Origin: Bolinopsis microptera
Taxonomy: Eukaryota > Ctenophora > Tentaculata > Lobata > Bolinopsidae
Reading direction: 5' to 3'
Assembly (NCBI RefSeq): GCF_026151205.1
Contig: NC_087074.1
Location: 4,216,001 to 4,280,000 of the forward strand
Length of the DNA stretch: 64,000 nucleotides
Shown: piece after piece, positions 9,383-21,800 of the stretch
Position numbering within the stretch: position 1 is the stretch's first letter
Layout: each line of letters begins with the position of its first letter
Notes under the pieces: model-generated
Database searches by the model: none
The model's input: the letters and a program-made list of their open reading frames with translations, nothing else
Told to the model about the DNA's origin: nothing
Translations under genes and position numbers: made by a program

Positions 9383-9898
9383 AACTCGAGAGAAGCAGTT
9401 CAGCTGTTACTGATACACGGTGCAGACGTGAATCAGATAGACGAAAAGAGACAGACAGCGTTACATCATGCTACCATATTAGGACATACAGACCTGGCAT
9501 GTTTACTGCTAAAGAAGGGGGCTGATCATCGCCGTGTTAACACCGACAACAAGGTACTTACTGAGTTTGTGGCCGTCTTAATGGTGGTCCATAGTGATTT
9601 TATCTAAATATTTGCTGGCAGCTGAATTTACAGTCTACGAGTTTTCATATTTTTTAGATACTGCAAATAGAATAGACGACCGCTTTGTATACTTTTATAA
9701 CGCATTCGAAGGTCTTCAGTCATCTTCCTACGGAAAGGAAACTGAAACAAGTTGAAATACTAAAACATGTTCGTACATATAATTCATTATTTTCAACTTC
9801 AGGACGCTCTGGATATAGCTGTAGCAGAAGAACGAGCTAGTTTGGTGACAGTTCTCAGATTTATCAGAATAAACGATACTTCAGACCCTACCAGTTAG
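9383..9898 (+). CDS. C-terminal exons of an ACAP-type ArfGAP with ankyrin repeats (partial)
   Basis: Exon a is 9383-9553 (57 codons, phase 0, acceptor CATTCTACAG, donor AAG/GTACTT). It encodes ankyrin repeats: AVQLLLIHGADVNQIDE, RQTALHHATILGHTDLAC and LLLKKGADHRRVN. Exon b is 9803-9898 (acceptor AACTTCAG). It encodes DALDIAVAEERASLVTVLRF, a short tail and a TAG stop. The order and wording match the C-terminal ankyrin tail of ACAP proteins, which are Arf6 GTPase-activating proteins with BAR, PH, ArfGAP and ankyrin domains. All upstream exons are absent from the window. The preceding intron would therefore exceed 9.3 kb and contain the LINE and the minus-strand LRAT-like gene; alternatively this is a broken remnant. 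AATAAA at about 10014 is a plausible polyadenylation signal. Confidence 0.65.
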
Positions 9899-10042
9899 TC
9901 AATTATTAATCAATTAGACATTAAGTATCATTAAAAGTTAATCGACTACTACTACGCTGTTACAAAATCTTACAAAATCTTACAAAACCTTTAAAAATCC
10001 AAAGATGGAGCAACAATAAAAACATGAGATATGAATTATATA
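9899..10042. other. 3' flank with short TCTTACAAAA repeats
   Basis: Three copies of a roughly 10-bp unit (TCTTACAAAA) lie at 9965-9995, followed by an AATAAA hexamer near 10014. Nothing else is recognisable. Confidence 0.4.
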
Positions 10043-10443
10043 GCCCTCCCTTGCCATTAGGGTGTAGCTCCTCGTGAGCTTGTATTCTCGTGACACCTCG
10101 GCAACGTCTGCTTCTTCTTATCTCTTCTTATCTTAGCACAAGGTTACAAATTCTTAATATAACCTGAGAACGTAAGAATATTCCACCGTTTCAACATGAC
10201 CGGATCTAACTGCATTATAAGTTTAAATATATAGGTTACGTCTGCACTCTGCAGTCTATAAGTTACCATGCAAGTCCATGATACATAATTCCTCGTCAAA
10301 CCCTGGCAGGTGTATGCAAATATTCTTACGTACTCCGGTTATATTAGGAATTGTTAACCTTGAGGACTGATGAAGAAGCATACGTGGCTGAGGGATTTAC
10401 CAGAGACCACGAGGAGCTACGTTCTTATGGCAAGGGAGGAGAG
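10043..10443. repeat. Long imperfect inverted repeat (foldback element)
   Basis: The left end, GCCCTCCCTTGCCATTAG with GTAGCTCCTCGTG, is mirrored by CCACGAGGAGCTAC with ATGGCAAGGGAGG at 10408-10442. The inner parts also pair: AAGGTTACAAATTCTTAATA near 10140 against TATTAGGAATTGTTAACCTT near 10345, and ACGTAAGAATATT near 10170 against AATATTCTTACGT near 10318. Each arm is about 150 bp around a 100-bp loop. It is non-coding and MITE-like. Confidence 0.75.
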
Positions 10444-12269
10444 ATTGTATATTATGTATAATATAGTTACAACTAATTTGCAATAAATTCGACTTCTTCC
10501 CAGGTCAGCAGCTTTTGAACGAGTTCTCGAAAAGACCAGCAATCGAGAATAAGAGATAACGATCAGTTTAAATAATGTACATAACATAAACCTGTTGGTA
10601 CGTGCCTAAAGTCTAAACATTGTTTAGAAGTTACTCAGTCGACCTCATGCTAAGAGGCTGCAAGGGGACAGAATACTTGGTATCTCTGAGAATTTCCTGC
10701 TTATACTGAGAGTCGATACGAAGTTAAATGTTGATTTAAGCGGCTGGTACGTTTTGATAAAAGTTAGCGAAAGCTTTAAAATAAAATGTGAATCACAGTG
10801 ATATACATTATACATACTTATTTTATTGAAAGTTTGTGTGAATGATGATATTTGATCTATGTTGGTTGTTTTTACATAATATATGCCATCTGGGTGTTCA
10901 CTGAGCTTGTTGAACCAAAATGGATGCAAAATTGATCTTTTGAATATTTCTGTTTTAGTTAAAATGTTTTTATTTATTTTTTGATTTCAGTGGTATGGAT
11001 TGTCTTCAATGTTACCTATTGCTATTTTCAGCACACTCTCAACAGTATGGATCAATTTGATTTTTGTTTGTTTTTGAAAGCAGAATGATGCTGCACCGTT
11101 AGATTTTTAGTTAATTTTCTTTTTATTGATTAGGCCAGTGCTACACAGTTGACAGTGCATACCCCTTTCCTGTGCGCGCCGGCCGGCTTAAAGGCCGAAT
11201 GCCGGGGCGGCGGGGCACGCGCGAAAAGGGAATGCAACGTGTGTCAAATTAAGCTACAAGTACAACCTGCAGATGATTATTATATTACTTTCCAAGCACT
11301 AATATAATGGAGACCATGTTATTGGCAGAGTAACCTACATAGTGCTGAGTGCACAACTGTTCATCGACCTAGATAATATGATAAGTATTTTAGTATTCAA
11401 TTTGGAATACTTCTCCACTAAGCTATTGATAACATCAATTTTAAATCCTACAGATTTGATGTTCTTTGATTTGATAATTTGATTTTTATTCTCTTAGTAA
11501 TCCTGTCTGATTATTTGTATGTTGTGAAATTCAGCAGTCACCAGATCGTAGCAACAGATCATGACTATGAGTATAATTACTTATACAGCTATACATACGT
11601 ATAGTTTTACGTTCACATTGACGGATTCACATAGCCATGTGTATACGCGTACTGCGCTTGTTTCAAGTAGAATATCGGCAAGAAAACAACAATTTAAGAA
11701 AACAACAATTTTATTTAGTATCAATTAAAGCAGACAAAAATATATTTCATATATATATAACTAGCGTCTAGCACAAACTTTAGATCAGATATCTTAGGGG
11801 ACTTGGAGTAGGAAGAGATATACTAGAAGGTATATACCTTTTACAAAGATACGTCGAGAAGAATCCAGGGTGATACAGGATCGGAGAGTGCAGACCAAAA
11901 GTTTACGCACCCACCTTTGCCTCCTGAGTTCTTGGTTGGATAGAAATTTATGCAAACTTGGTCGTTTATACTCCAAGTCCCTTTGTTAAAAGAAGTAATG
12001 TTAACTATGTCTAGAGTTAGGCGTTAGCTTCGTTCAATAATAACAATATCAATATTATCAATATCAATATCAGATAAAACTACCGAATAAATTATTAAAT
12101 ATTAATTAATTCGTTCCGATAAAAATTTTATAAAATTAGATATTTAGTATCTAAAAACATTGCAACAAATGGTTAAAAGCGCCTAAAATCGATTTGAGAG
12201 ATTTTCTGTCTATAGTACAATCATGATAGTAATAGTAAGTGTGTGCCACTGCAATTAGATTTGATTACT
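10444..12269. other. Gene-poor AT-rich interval
   Basis: No coding region is supported. It contains a GC-rich hairpin at 11162-11230, a repeated AAGAAAACAACAATTT near 11680-11710 and a CAATATCAATATTAT-type low-complexity run near 12040-12075. Confidence 0.5.
11162..11230. repeat. GC-rich imperfect hairpin
   Basis: CCCCTTTCCTGTGCGCGCC near 11162 is opposed by CACGCGCGAAAAGGG near 11215, with GGCCGGC/GCCGGGG-like inner arms around AAAGGCC. It stands out sharply from its AT-rich surroundings. It is a possible small foldback insertion; its function is unknown. Confidence 0.5.
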
Positions 12270-12715
12270 GCAATTTAAAATTGTTTGGAGTCCAAGTATC
12301 TTTTAAGTCAGCTGCCTGTGCTTGTATTAATAGTGCTTTCAGCTTTGGTTCTCAATTTTATCAAGTTAATGGACGTTTCTAAGCAATTGCTTGAAGTTAA
12401 AAATTTTTATGAACATGAACAGCGTTCCAAAGCTTGGCTGCATTAAACAAAAAGGTATTTGATTTATTTAGAAGAACAACCGTTAGACTCGTTGCACGGT
12501 TTGAAATGTTGATAGCCCCATAAAGGGAGTACTTGATATTCTTAGAGAATTCTAAAATACAGTGATATTTGTACAAGTTTTGAGCCGTAAGAATTTTTAA
12601 TCTATTAAAAATGGGTTTTGTATGCTCCTTTTCAAAATGTTTATGGTCTAATTTCTGCATACCATATAGTCTAGTACGTGCACATGTTTTATGTTGCTTG
12701 TTTATCTAAATATGA
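12270..12715 (-). pseudogene. LINE pol C-terminal remnant
   Basis: On the minus strand, about 12700-12397 reads CARTRLYGMQKLDHKHF, FNRLKILTAQNLYKYH and NTFLFNAAKLWNAV. The F..AAKLWN motif and spacing are typical of the far C-terminus of LINE pol proteins. The frame breaks near 12397, and further tail-like text (LKRYLDSKQF) follows in another frame near 12290. Reverse transcriptase and endonuclease are absent. It is an old, 5'-truncated copy. Confidence 0.6.
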
Positions 12716-12778
12716 GTCGAGATCACCAAAAAAGATCCTTATACAGTGCTTCTGTGTGATAAAAAGACTATCATTGGA

Positions 12779-13248
12779 TTGACCATTGTTAATGATCAGG
12801 CCCGGCGCGCTACTTCGTAGCACTTGCCATCGAGAAGAAAGCGGCGCGCGCTACTTCGAAGAAATTTAGACGAGTAACATCCGTCAATCATTGGACCGTT
12901 CCTTCAGGACAACACCCCAAACACTTATAGTTATACCATAACTGAGCGGCGGTCGCGCGCTACTGTTAGGTAGTGCGCCATTGACAGTGCGCCGCGCGTG
13001 CCGACTGTAGGATGGTTTATTAGCGCTAATTTCTGCCAGCACAATTTTCTTCAAACAAATAGATATTGCGTATCCTTCCCGACCTCCAATTGCAACAAAA
13101 ATTGGTAAGCTTACTCATAGACTTACAAGGAACGTGTCTGACGGATGTTACTCGTCTAAAATTCTTCGAAGTAGCGCGCGCCGCTTTATTCTCGATGGCA
13201 AGTGCTACGAAGTAGCGCGCGCCGGGCCTGATCATTAACAATGGTCAA
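12779..13248. repeat. Foldback/MITE element with ~110-bp terminal inverted repeats
   Basis: The left arm 12779-12890 begins TTGACCATTGTTAATGATC and includes GCTACTTCGTAGCACTTGCC and AGACGAGTAACATCCGTC. The right arm 13137-13248 is its near-complete reverse complement. The arms are rich in GCGCGC, in contrast to the AT-rich flanks. The 245-bp centre contains CGGTCGCGCGC and no ORF. The structure is that of a non-autonomous foldback DNA element; the parent transposase is not in the window. Confidence 0.85.
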
Positions 13249-13576
13249 GGAAAGTGTCCGAAAAATTTAAAGCATGTCCACAATCCAACCATCAGACATT
13301 ATGTTACACCTAAAAGCAGCGTATTTTGATCACTATATCAACTCCGATAACCACCAAATTTTGTGGACAGTTGTGAAAGCCCTATTGGAAGGTCGCGCGC
13401 GTCGTCAATTTTCAGAATGATCTCATTCAAGGAACCGAATATTGATTCACGATGTCAATCCTTCGCATCTCGCCGATTTGTGGTTGCGAGAAGCATTATT
13501 GGATGCGCGCGCGGCCCAGTAGTGCATCGCGCTACAAATCCGAATAATACGACAAAAATCAACGAATTTGTTAACG

Positions 13577-13680
13577 GATGTTACTTGTCTAAATTTCTCC
13601 AAACTAGCGCGCCGCTTTCTTGTATTTCCCGAGGCAAGTGCTACAAAGTAGCTCGCGCTGGGCTAGTCAATTAACATGTT
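13577..13680. repeat. Diverged extra copy of the 12779-13248 terminal arm
   Basis: The segment ACGGATGTTACTTGTCTAAA through GAGGCAAGTGCTACAAAGTA to TTAACATG matches the right arm of the preceding foldback with scattered changes. Shorter GCGCGC-rich pieces near 13500, 14080 and 14217 (for example GACGAGTATCACCCGTTAA) look like further fragments of the family. Confidence 0.65.
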
Positions 13681-15845
13681 ACCTAGGCTGCCGTTTTCTC
13701 AGAAAAGGAAGTATGAAGTAAGTTTTATATATTTGCCATTTCGAGATATTGGGACTATTGCGTTTTTGGTTTTTTTGCGTAAAAGTGAACACGTTGAGTT
13801 TCACTGGGCCGCGCTCAGCCTGTCATTCTGCCTAATCTCTATTCGGTTTATGGACATGATAGCCTGAGCACTGCGGTCCCCAGGTAAGTTGAGTTATCAA
13901 TAATTAGTCAAACTTTAATTTGTCAGCAAAATTAAAGCGTTCGGCCTTCCATGATAAGCTTAGAAATAACCATTTTATGCCAAATGATTGAGCTAATATG
14001 TAATATTTCATATATGATATACTAAATGGATTTACTTCCTTTCCTGAAAAAAATTGTAGGTTTATAACATACCAGGACGCGCGCGCCGAGTTAAAATCGT
14101 CGACGAGTATCACCCGTTAAATTTCGTTGTATCACGTTGTGACTCCCATTGTCGTTTCACCCCTGTAGAATCGAATTTCTACGATGTACGATACGAGCAA
14201 ATAACCATTTAGTCAGACGCGCGCACGTGACAGGATTTTAAAGCGATATTTCAGCTGTTTGTGCTTTAGGATTCGAGTCAGTTTTGGTTTTAAAGTAATT
14301 GCGAAGATAGTATAAAGATTTAGATTTGTGCACTCTAACTTTAAATACGGGAGGGAAGGGGAGTTTGTAAATTTTACGGTTTGCTCTTTCCGATCCTGTA
14401 TCACCCTGAATTTTTTCGACGTATTTTTGTAAAAGATTTTAAATATATTTTTGAGGAGCCCTTAATAAAATCCTTAGTCATTATTTACCAACTACTTGGT
14501 TTAGGCGACTACAAGGGATGCATAAATGATAAACATAATGCTGCAGAAAACGTTTTTACTTAAGGAAATCAGAAGATGATATAAAAAGTAGTACACTGGA
14601 CTTCATGACATTTCATACAACCTTACAAAAGTTTTGAGGCTTGCTAATAATTGAGTATGATGAACCTCGAAGTTGACGTCGAGGGACGAGGAATCACAGT
14701 CTTCGCTAAAAAATGTGACTTATTATCGTTCCTTAAAGACGATTTACATATTCATTCACTCAGGAGGGTTCTACAGCCCTTATAAGCATAAATATTAAGG
14801 ACTGTACAAATTACACAATGTCTCAGTTTGAATGACTAGTTGCAGTAAGAGATTTACTAGGGAAGACGAAGTGGGCATGGACCGCCCTTATATCCAGTGT
14901 CTCCTTCAACCTGATCCCTGAGGAGAAGAGCTATTCTATGTGGGATAGATGAGATTTATTGCTCATGATTTATGATTGTGCTCTTCCAAATTGCATCACT
15001 TTATTTAATTTATTGTATATATTGTTTGAATGGCTTTTCTTAAATGATCAGTGATCGGAAAACCGTGATTTAGGTTTAAATGAGGAGGGGTCCTGCCAAA
15101 AGATCAACATCTAAATTGTACTGTACTTACTCTACTCTACTCTAAACATATACTATACAAAAGCTTAACTGTCCAGAAGGACCTTTGAATAAGTTTTGGC
15201 AGTTACTTATTTTGTCATTTTACTCAGGTCAAAGGCATCCATGGGTGGAACAGTTCTGATCTGCCTCAAAATGATATATATCTTACTTATAATTCAGAGA
15301 ATTATCTTTGTACATTGTACACTGTACGACCGCCCACGTGCAAATTAGGTAAAAAGTAAAAGGTTGCAAAGTAACCATGGTAACGAGGGTTATTACACAC
15401 ACGTGCACATGCAATGATTGTTTTAACGTCATTTTGATCGGCTTTGTTGATATTACGCTCATGTGTTTAGTACAAGCAACATTTTGATTGGCTGTATCTT
15501 CGGTTGTGTAGGATATTTTTTGACGTGATTTAAACTTACCAACAAAAAATACTATTAGCTTCCTCCCTGTGACCACGGGTTTTCTAGTATATCTATAAAA
15601 GATAAATATAATCTCTTGTGTTTTGAGGGCTTACATGATAAAGATTTCCAACCATAATTTTTTCGAGTGTTAAATAAAGTGTGCTGCTCCATCCTAAATC
15701 CTGTGTAGCCGCAGTATATATTTAATTTTGTCGCATATCATATAGAAAACATTCTATTTTTGAGAACATTCCAAAACTATAAATCTGCAATTCAACAGCT
15801 GCATCATGATAAAATCTTATAATTTTCTTCAATTCCAAGGTCATA
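13681..15845. other. Gene-poor region upstream of INTS1
   Basis: No supported gene is seen; the short open frames lack domain-like content. The INTS1 promoter should lie near the right end. No clear TATA box or initiator could be assigned. Confidence 0.45.
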
Positions 15846-18800
15846 ATGGCCTCTAATCAAAGGAGAAAACAGTCTACCAGTTCTGTTGGACCTGAACAGC
15901 TGATGAGATTAGAAAGCAGCTCATCCTCTAAGCGTTCTAATGATGGTATGATATGTTCTATATTGTTAATTGAGATACTTTCAACCTATTAGTTTAATAC
16001 AGCATATAAGCATTAAGCATATGACTCTCTTCTGGCTCACTCTTCATTGTTTTGATAGTAAATACTCGTTTGGGGGACTGCATCTTAATTGTATTTCAGC
16101 AGTTGCTGGATCCAGTTTACTCAAAGATGGTGTTAAGCGCATGAAAGGCTCCACAGATGAAATAATCATTGGGAAGAATCATGTCAATCCAGCCCTTATT
16201 CTGCACTTAGCCAAAAGCACCAAGGTAATGTTGATATTGTTATCTGTTTTCTTTTGTCATGGCTCACACACTTGATAAATTTCACTCAACAGAGGTGAGA
16301 ATGATGAACCTTTTTTAATAGTTTCACTTCCAAATGTTCTATTATAGGATTCATTAGGATTCCATTAGGATTCCATTAGGTTCCATTATGACAAGACTGT
16401 TTTAATTGCCTTTTTTGTGCTATTATAGTATCTTTTTGCAGGAAGACGGAATGTCAAAAAACAAGATGAATGCAATAATTTGTCAGGCCCTGAGACAATT
16501 AAAGTCCGAAAAGACTGGTACAGAGAAAGCTTGGTTTATAAGCTTAGTCACTCTTGCTAAATTAAAGACTGAACTTTTCACTTCCGATAAAATTGTAGAG
16601 GTCAGGCTGTCTCCATTTAATTTCTTTCTCTGATATTGATTAATCTCAATTTTGACAGAAACATTCTCAGAGTTTGCTTTCCAATATTTTATTTTTGTAA
16701 CCAGATTCATTCTTTCATTCTAGCCAAACATTCCTGGTCACGCGACGGTACTTAGACATATGTCATAAATTCTTGGTCAACCAAACACTTGCATACACAT
16801 TCACGTATTTTGTTTAATTAACTCTTCATTTAAATCTTATTCTCATACCTCACAACATTCACCAGGTGCTTTGTGGATATTTGGAGCGAGACCCATCTCA
16901 ACTTCTACACAAGGGAAGAAATTCCTCCCTGCTACCCGTTCTCTCATGTTCACTGCTTATGACAGCCTACAAGAAAGAAGAAAACTGGCCAGAGGTGTTT
17001 GTCAAAGTGTACGTCAAAGATGCTATATCAGATAGGATCTGGATAGAGAATCCCATGTGCAAACAGTATTGCAGTGAGATTGTTAAGGTTTTTGGCACTG
17101 TAAAGCCTTCAACTGCTAGTCCAACCAACTCTATTATGGGTCCAGCTAAGCCTGATGTAGACCCTATGCCACTTGGTAAGCTTCAGTGCTATTTTAGAAT
17201 TTAGATCAATAATTTTCTAGCTCTAACTAAATGTTAATTATAATGCTATGTTGTATTTCTACGAAGTTCTGCCTCATTGAGCAATGATAAATCGTAGCAA
17301 ACTCAGGTTTATCTGAATTTCAGTTATAAATGAAGATCATGTTCAGTCTAGTAATTCTGGAGAGTCGTCCGCAAACGAAGAGAAAGTCGTGGCCTCTCGG
17401 TAATTTCTTCTCCATTTTATTTCATCCCAATTAATGTTGTTAACGTGTTTAAACTGTTAGGACTGTTAGTAGAGGAGATGTTAATTTCCTCTAGACTTTT
17501 AGCTAGTCATTTATTATGGTAGGTAATGTATTATAAACACAGTTTTTTCTTGCAGGTTTAAGAACAGTGCAGTTCAAGACTGCATCAAAGCATTTGTTGT
17601 TAAGACTGTGAGTGAATACATTGGACAAAAGAAGTCTGTAGATAACATGGCTAGAAACTTTGTAAAGTTTCTCGGTACTAGTTGTGGTTATCCTGAAATT
17701 AGACAGCTTGCTGTTGGTAAACTGGATGCCTTCCTTAACAGTACTAAACTCTCCCGACCAGCGCAGGACCTTTTGTCATACATTGCTGCCAATGCCAGGA
17801 CCGGTTCTTCAGGAGATACAGAAGTGATACAGAAGCTTGCTCAACTGAGGATAAAATCGAAACCTATGGCTAACTTCTATATTTCTTGTATGAGAGAGTT
17901 AATGTCGCTGCATCCTCATAATCTTGAACACCTCATGAAGACAGTGATCCGAAATGAACTTGCCAATAACAGGAACACAACCAATATGCAGTTCATTGCA
18001 GCTTTCTTTCAGCACGACGGAGAAAAGTCTGCTATTGTGCTGGCGCACATTTTCCAAGAACTGTTACTCCAACCTGAGGACTGTCTGCGTTCACTCAGAC
18101 TTCTCTTACGTGAAATTGTGAGAAGCGTTCATTATGAATTCAAGTTTTCACAATTTGCTTTAGCATTGATGCAAGAAATAACCTCACCATCCTTCAGAAA
18201 CACTGACCCAAAACTTCAGGAGCGAATGTTTTTATCTCTTAACAGCCTCATTTGCCTGACCATTCTTCTCAGCTGTAAACCGTCCATCAGAGATATTGCC
18301 ATGTCCTCTACCAAGACAGATGTCTTGCCTCTCATAAAGTTTCAAAATGAAGTAGCAGCTATGCAGAAAAATGCAGTTTGGTGGCTCCATAAAATAGTGC
18401 CAGCTCAATACCGTATTGGGGCAAAGCATTACTACAATTCCCTAAGACAAGTACTGTTTCTAGATGACCCAATCAATTATACAAGTAAAGACAATTGGCC
18501 AAGTGACGCTGAGCGTGACATGCTGGTTTCCCTTTGTGCGAATGTCCCCTTACTGGAGAACACCTTAATGAGGCTTGGAGTGTTGGGCACTGTTAATAAC
18601 CTCCCCCTCAAACCTCAGGAGGTGCTGCTGATCATCAACAGTGTGGTCCGTAGAGCAGCAATGCTGGATTCTGACAATGATGTTCCTCCACCCCTCCAGA
18701 TAACTGGTCAGACAAAACACAACTTGGATATCATCCAGATGCTCATTAAACTGTCAGAGTACAAGTATCATAACATCAAACTACCAGAGGGTTACACTCC

Positions 18801-21800
18801 ACCACAACTTGTAGTTTCTTCTCATTATTGGAGAGCGTGGCAAATTCTTCTGGTCCTGGCAGCCTTCAATCCTACCACTGTGGGTGCCCTTGCTTGGGAG
18901 CGACATCCCACTTTAAGGGGTTTCATGGAGATGGTCATCACCAACAATTACCAGTTCCTCTAAACTCTGTTAACTATCAAGAAACGATGATGCTGGAAAA
19001 GCAACTTAGTGCTGCTGAAGAATCTGACATTTTGGTGTTTGAAGGGCACATTGCTCGAGGTGTAAAGATCACAAAGCAGAACAGTCACATGCTTAACCAA
19101 CTATTAGTAGTGAAGGAAGGAGGACCAATGAGGAAACCTCCTCAAGCAGTTCTAGACCAAACAAGACTCCTTGCTATGGAGCTCCACCTCGGACACAAGC
19201 TCTGCAAAGTTAGAGACCCAGATTTTCTGTTGGACATTATCAAAAAGCAAGGAACAAGCAAGTCCATGTCCTGGCTTTCAGAGCTTGTCAAAAATTCCGA
19301 AAATTCTTTTGAGCTGCTGCCTGTGCCATGTTTATGTGAGTTCTTGCTACAAGATATTCAGAACACAAAACGACATATCCTTCTCAAAAGGTTACAGTCA
19401 ATTCTTTTGGGGACCAGTGACAGTACCCAGACTCAAGAAATTGTGTCTTATTTCATCAGCAAGATGTCTGCCACATACGTTGTTAGATACAAAGCACTGA
19501 AAGGTCTCAAGACGATATTCAATCGTCCCCTAGAGGATCAAACTAATGAGGACTGGTTGCTAGTGGACCTTGCAAATATTCCACTTCACAGCACAGTTAG
19601 TGCTATTGTTTCTGCTGAATTACAGAAAGCTTTGCTAGTTGAGCAATCAGTTTCGCTTTTAGGTGCTTACCTTATTTACATTTGCCGTTACACGTCTCCG
19701 AAGTCCATGGTGTCTGCTGCTCTTGAAATAGCTTCTGTGATGATCAAAAGGAATCATGTTATGTTTAGAGTCTTGGAAGCCGATGAAAACGCTTTGATAG
19801 CCCTTTTAGATCTCTTCCTGAAAATGTTTGTGTCTTACAAGGGACTGAAAAAGGGTGATGAAGATGCTGTCGGAATCACTGTTGATGGAAAACTCAAATA
19901 TTTTCATAAAGAAATTATTCAAGCTGATTTGGTTCTACTTGCTGAGGCGAGAGGAAGAGATGTTGGAAGCAACAACAGTGTTTCAAAGCTTAAGAAAATA
20001 TTATTTTCTTCTGACGCAACTGCACAACTTCAGGATAGTATCGAGATTCTTTGCTCAGAAACCCTGATTCCAATACTGCTTGGTTCTGGGGTACAAGAAC
20101 TGCAAGACTATGCAGTGAAGAATCTTTCCTACGACAAGATGATCCTCCTTCTTCAGGAGTTTTCTCTCCCAGAGACCGCTGCTCAATTTATCCTACAGAA
20201 ATTGGACGACAATCTCAAAGACGTTACTCCTTTACTGGAAGAAGAAGAGGAGCTTTTGTCTCATATTCAGGCTTGGAGAATAAACGTTTCTGCTGGAGAG
20301 GAAATAGAAGCATTTCTGATGAAAAAATCTGCACCAGTTAAGATTGAAACGGTAGATTACTATGGAAAGTTTGCTAAGCCTGAGAAGATGGAAACAGATG
20401 AAATAGTTGATCAAAAACAGAAAGAGTGGTCCCAAATTCTTAAAGATATTTTCGAAAACGACTCGGTGGACAGCCAGTCACATTTAATGACATTCTGCCT
20501 CCAAAACAAAAACATCGAGGAGATATGTCTTAATTTATACTTGTGGGTCCAAGACAATAAACTTCCGCCCAGACACGAACAGTTTATAACTGTAGTTGTT
20601 CAGATTTTGGCAGAAAACTGTCCAAACAAGGATATCTTAGAGAAACTTCTGCTGGCAATCTCTCCGTTCTGCAAATCTCTTATTCCACTACACCGAAAGT
20701 TGTTTCCAGTATCTTGTGTTCCTGCAAAGGATGACGACAGTAAAATTGGGAGTTTACTTAGTTGGTGCAGTAACCCTCAAGACAGCAACTTTAAAACAGT
20801 GATCAGCACTCTACAGAGTATGGAAGTCAGTGCTGTGGCCGACAAAAGACAGCTCGGTACGGTGTGGCAGAAAGTATTCAAGACTGCCATATGTAACAGT
20901 GGCAGACATGGAATTGACCTTCAGCTTCTTGTCAAAGTTGTCGTTGGTAAAATGATTGAAAGTCCTCTATGTTCCGGAATGTTTATGGATTGGCTTCAAG
21001 TTTTGTCTCCTGAACTCAGCTGTTTCAAAATGTTTCTTGGAACAGAAAAGAAGGTACCAGTTTCTCTACAGAGGTACATCCTCAACATGATCTGCAGTAG
21101 TTGTGGCTGGGAAACTCTCCACCAATGCATTAACAGTCTGCTCTTGTCAGATGATTCTGGATTTGACGAGTCCCTCATATTAGATTTCTTGCAAGGGTGC
21201 TGCAATAACGAGAGAATTTGGCAAGGTGCCAACAGTAAGCGTGGTACAAGTAAAGGATCACTAAAACTAAGTAGCGACCAGCTATGGAGACTTTGTGTAC
21301 TGATTATGTCTGAGATTGCTAAATTTGATGGGAAATGTGAGGGAAGCCTACAAGACAAACAATTTGTCCTACTCTCCTGGAGACTACCCCTCATCCTATC
21401 TCCCTTCCACAAACCCCTCTTTCCTGACCTAGTCAGCAAACTTCAACACTACCCCAACAAATGCAGCAAGCTCCTCACCCTGTCCCTGTATCTTGCTGAA
21501 CCAACTGCTTTCTCTCACGGGACCTCTACAAACCTGATTAACGGTGCTCTCGCCTGCACGGTCACCTCAACCTCCTGTGATGCTCTCATCCACCAGCTTA
21601 TTAACAATGTGTGTGATAACAAGAAGAACTGTGCTAGTGGTTACGTTCTCCTGAGGCGGTTGGCATCCTATCACCCACCTCTCATACTACGCCATCTAGA
21701 TCTCATGACAGGGGCCCTGGGTACCCCTACTAATGTTAGTAAGAACGAGTTCATCAAGAGTAACTATGGTCAGGTGTTTATCAGTATTATTGGGATTCTG

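Noticed and set aside
15283-15576. 97-residue minus-strand ORF upstream of INTS1
   Set aside because: No recognisable domain and no supporting splice or start context; composition is like the flanking DNA.
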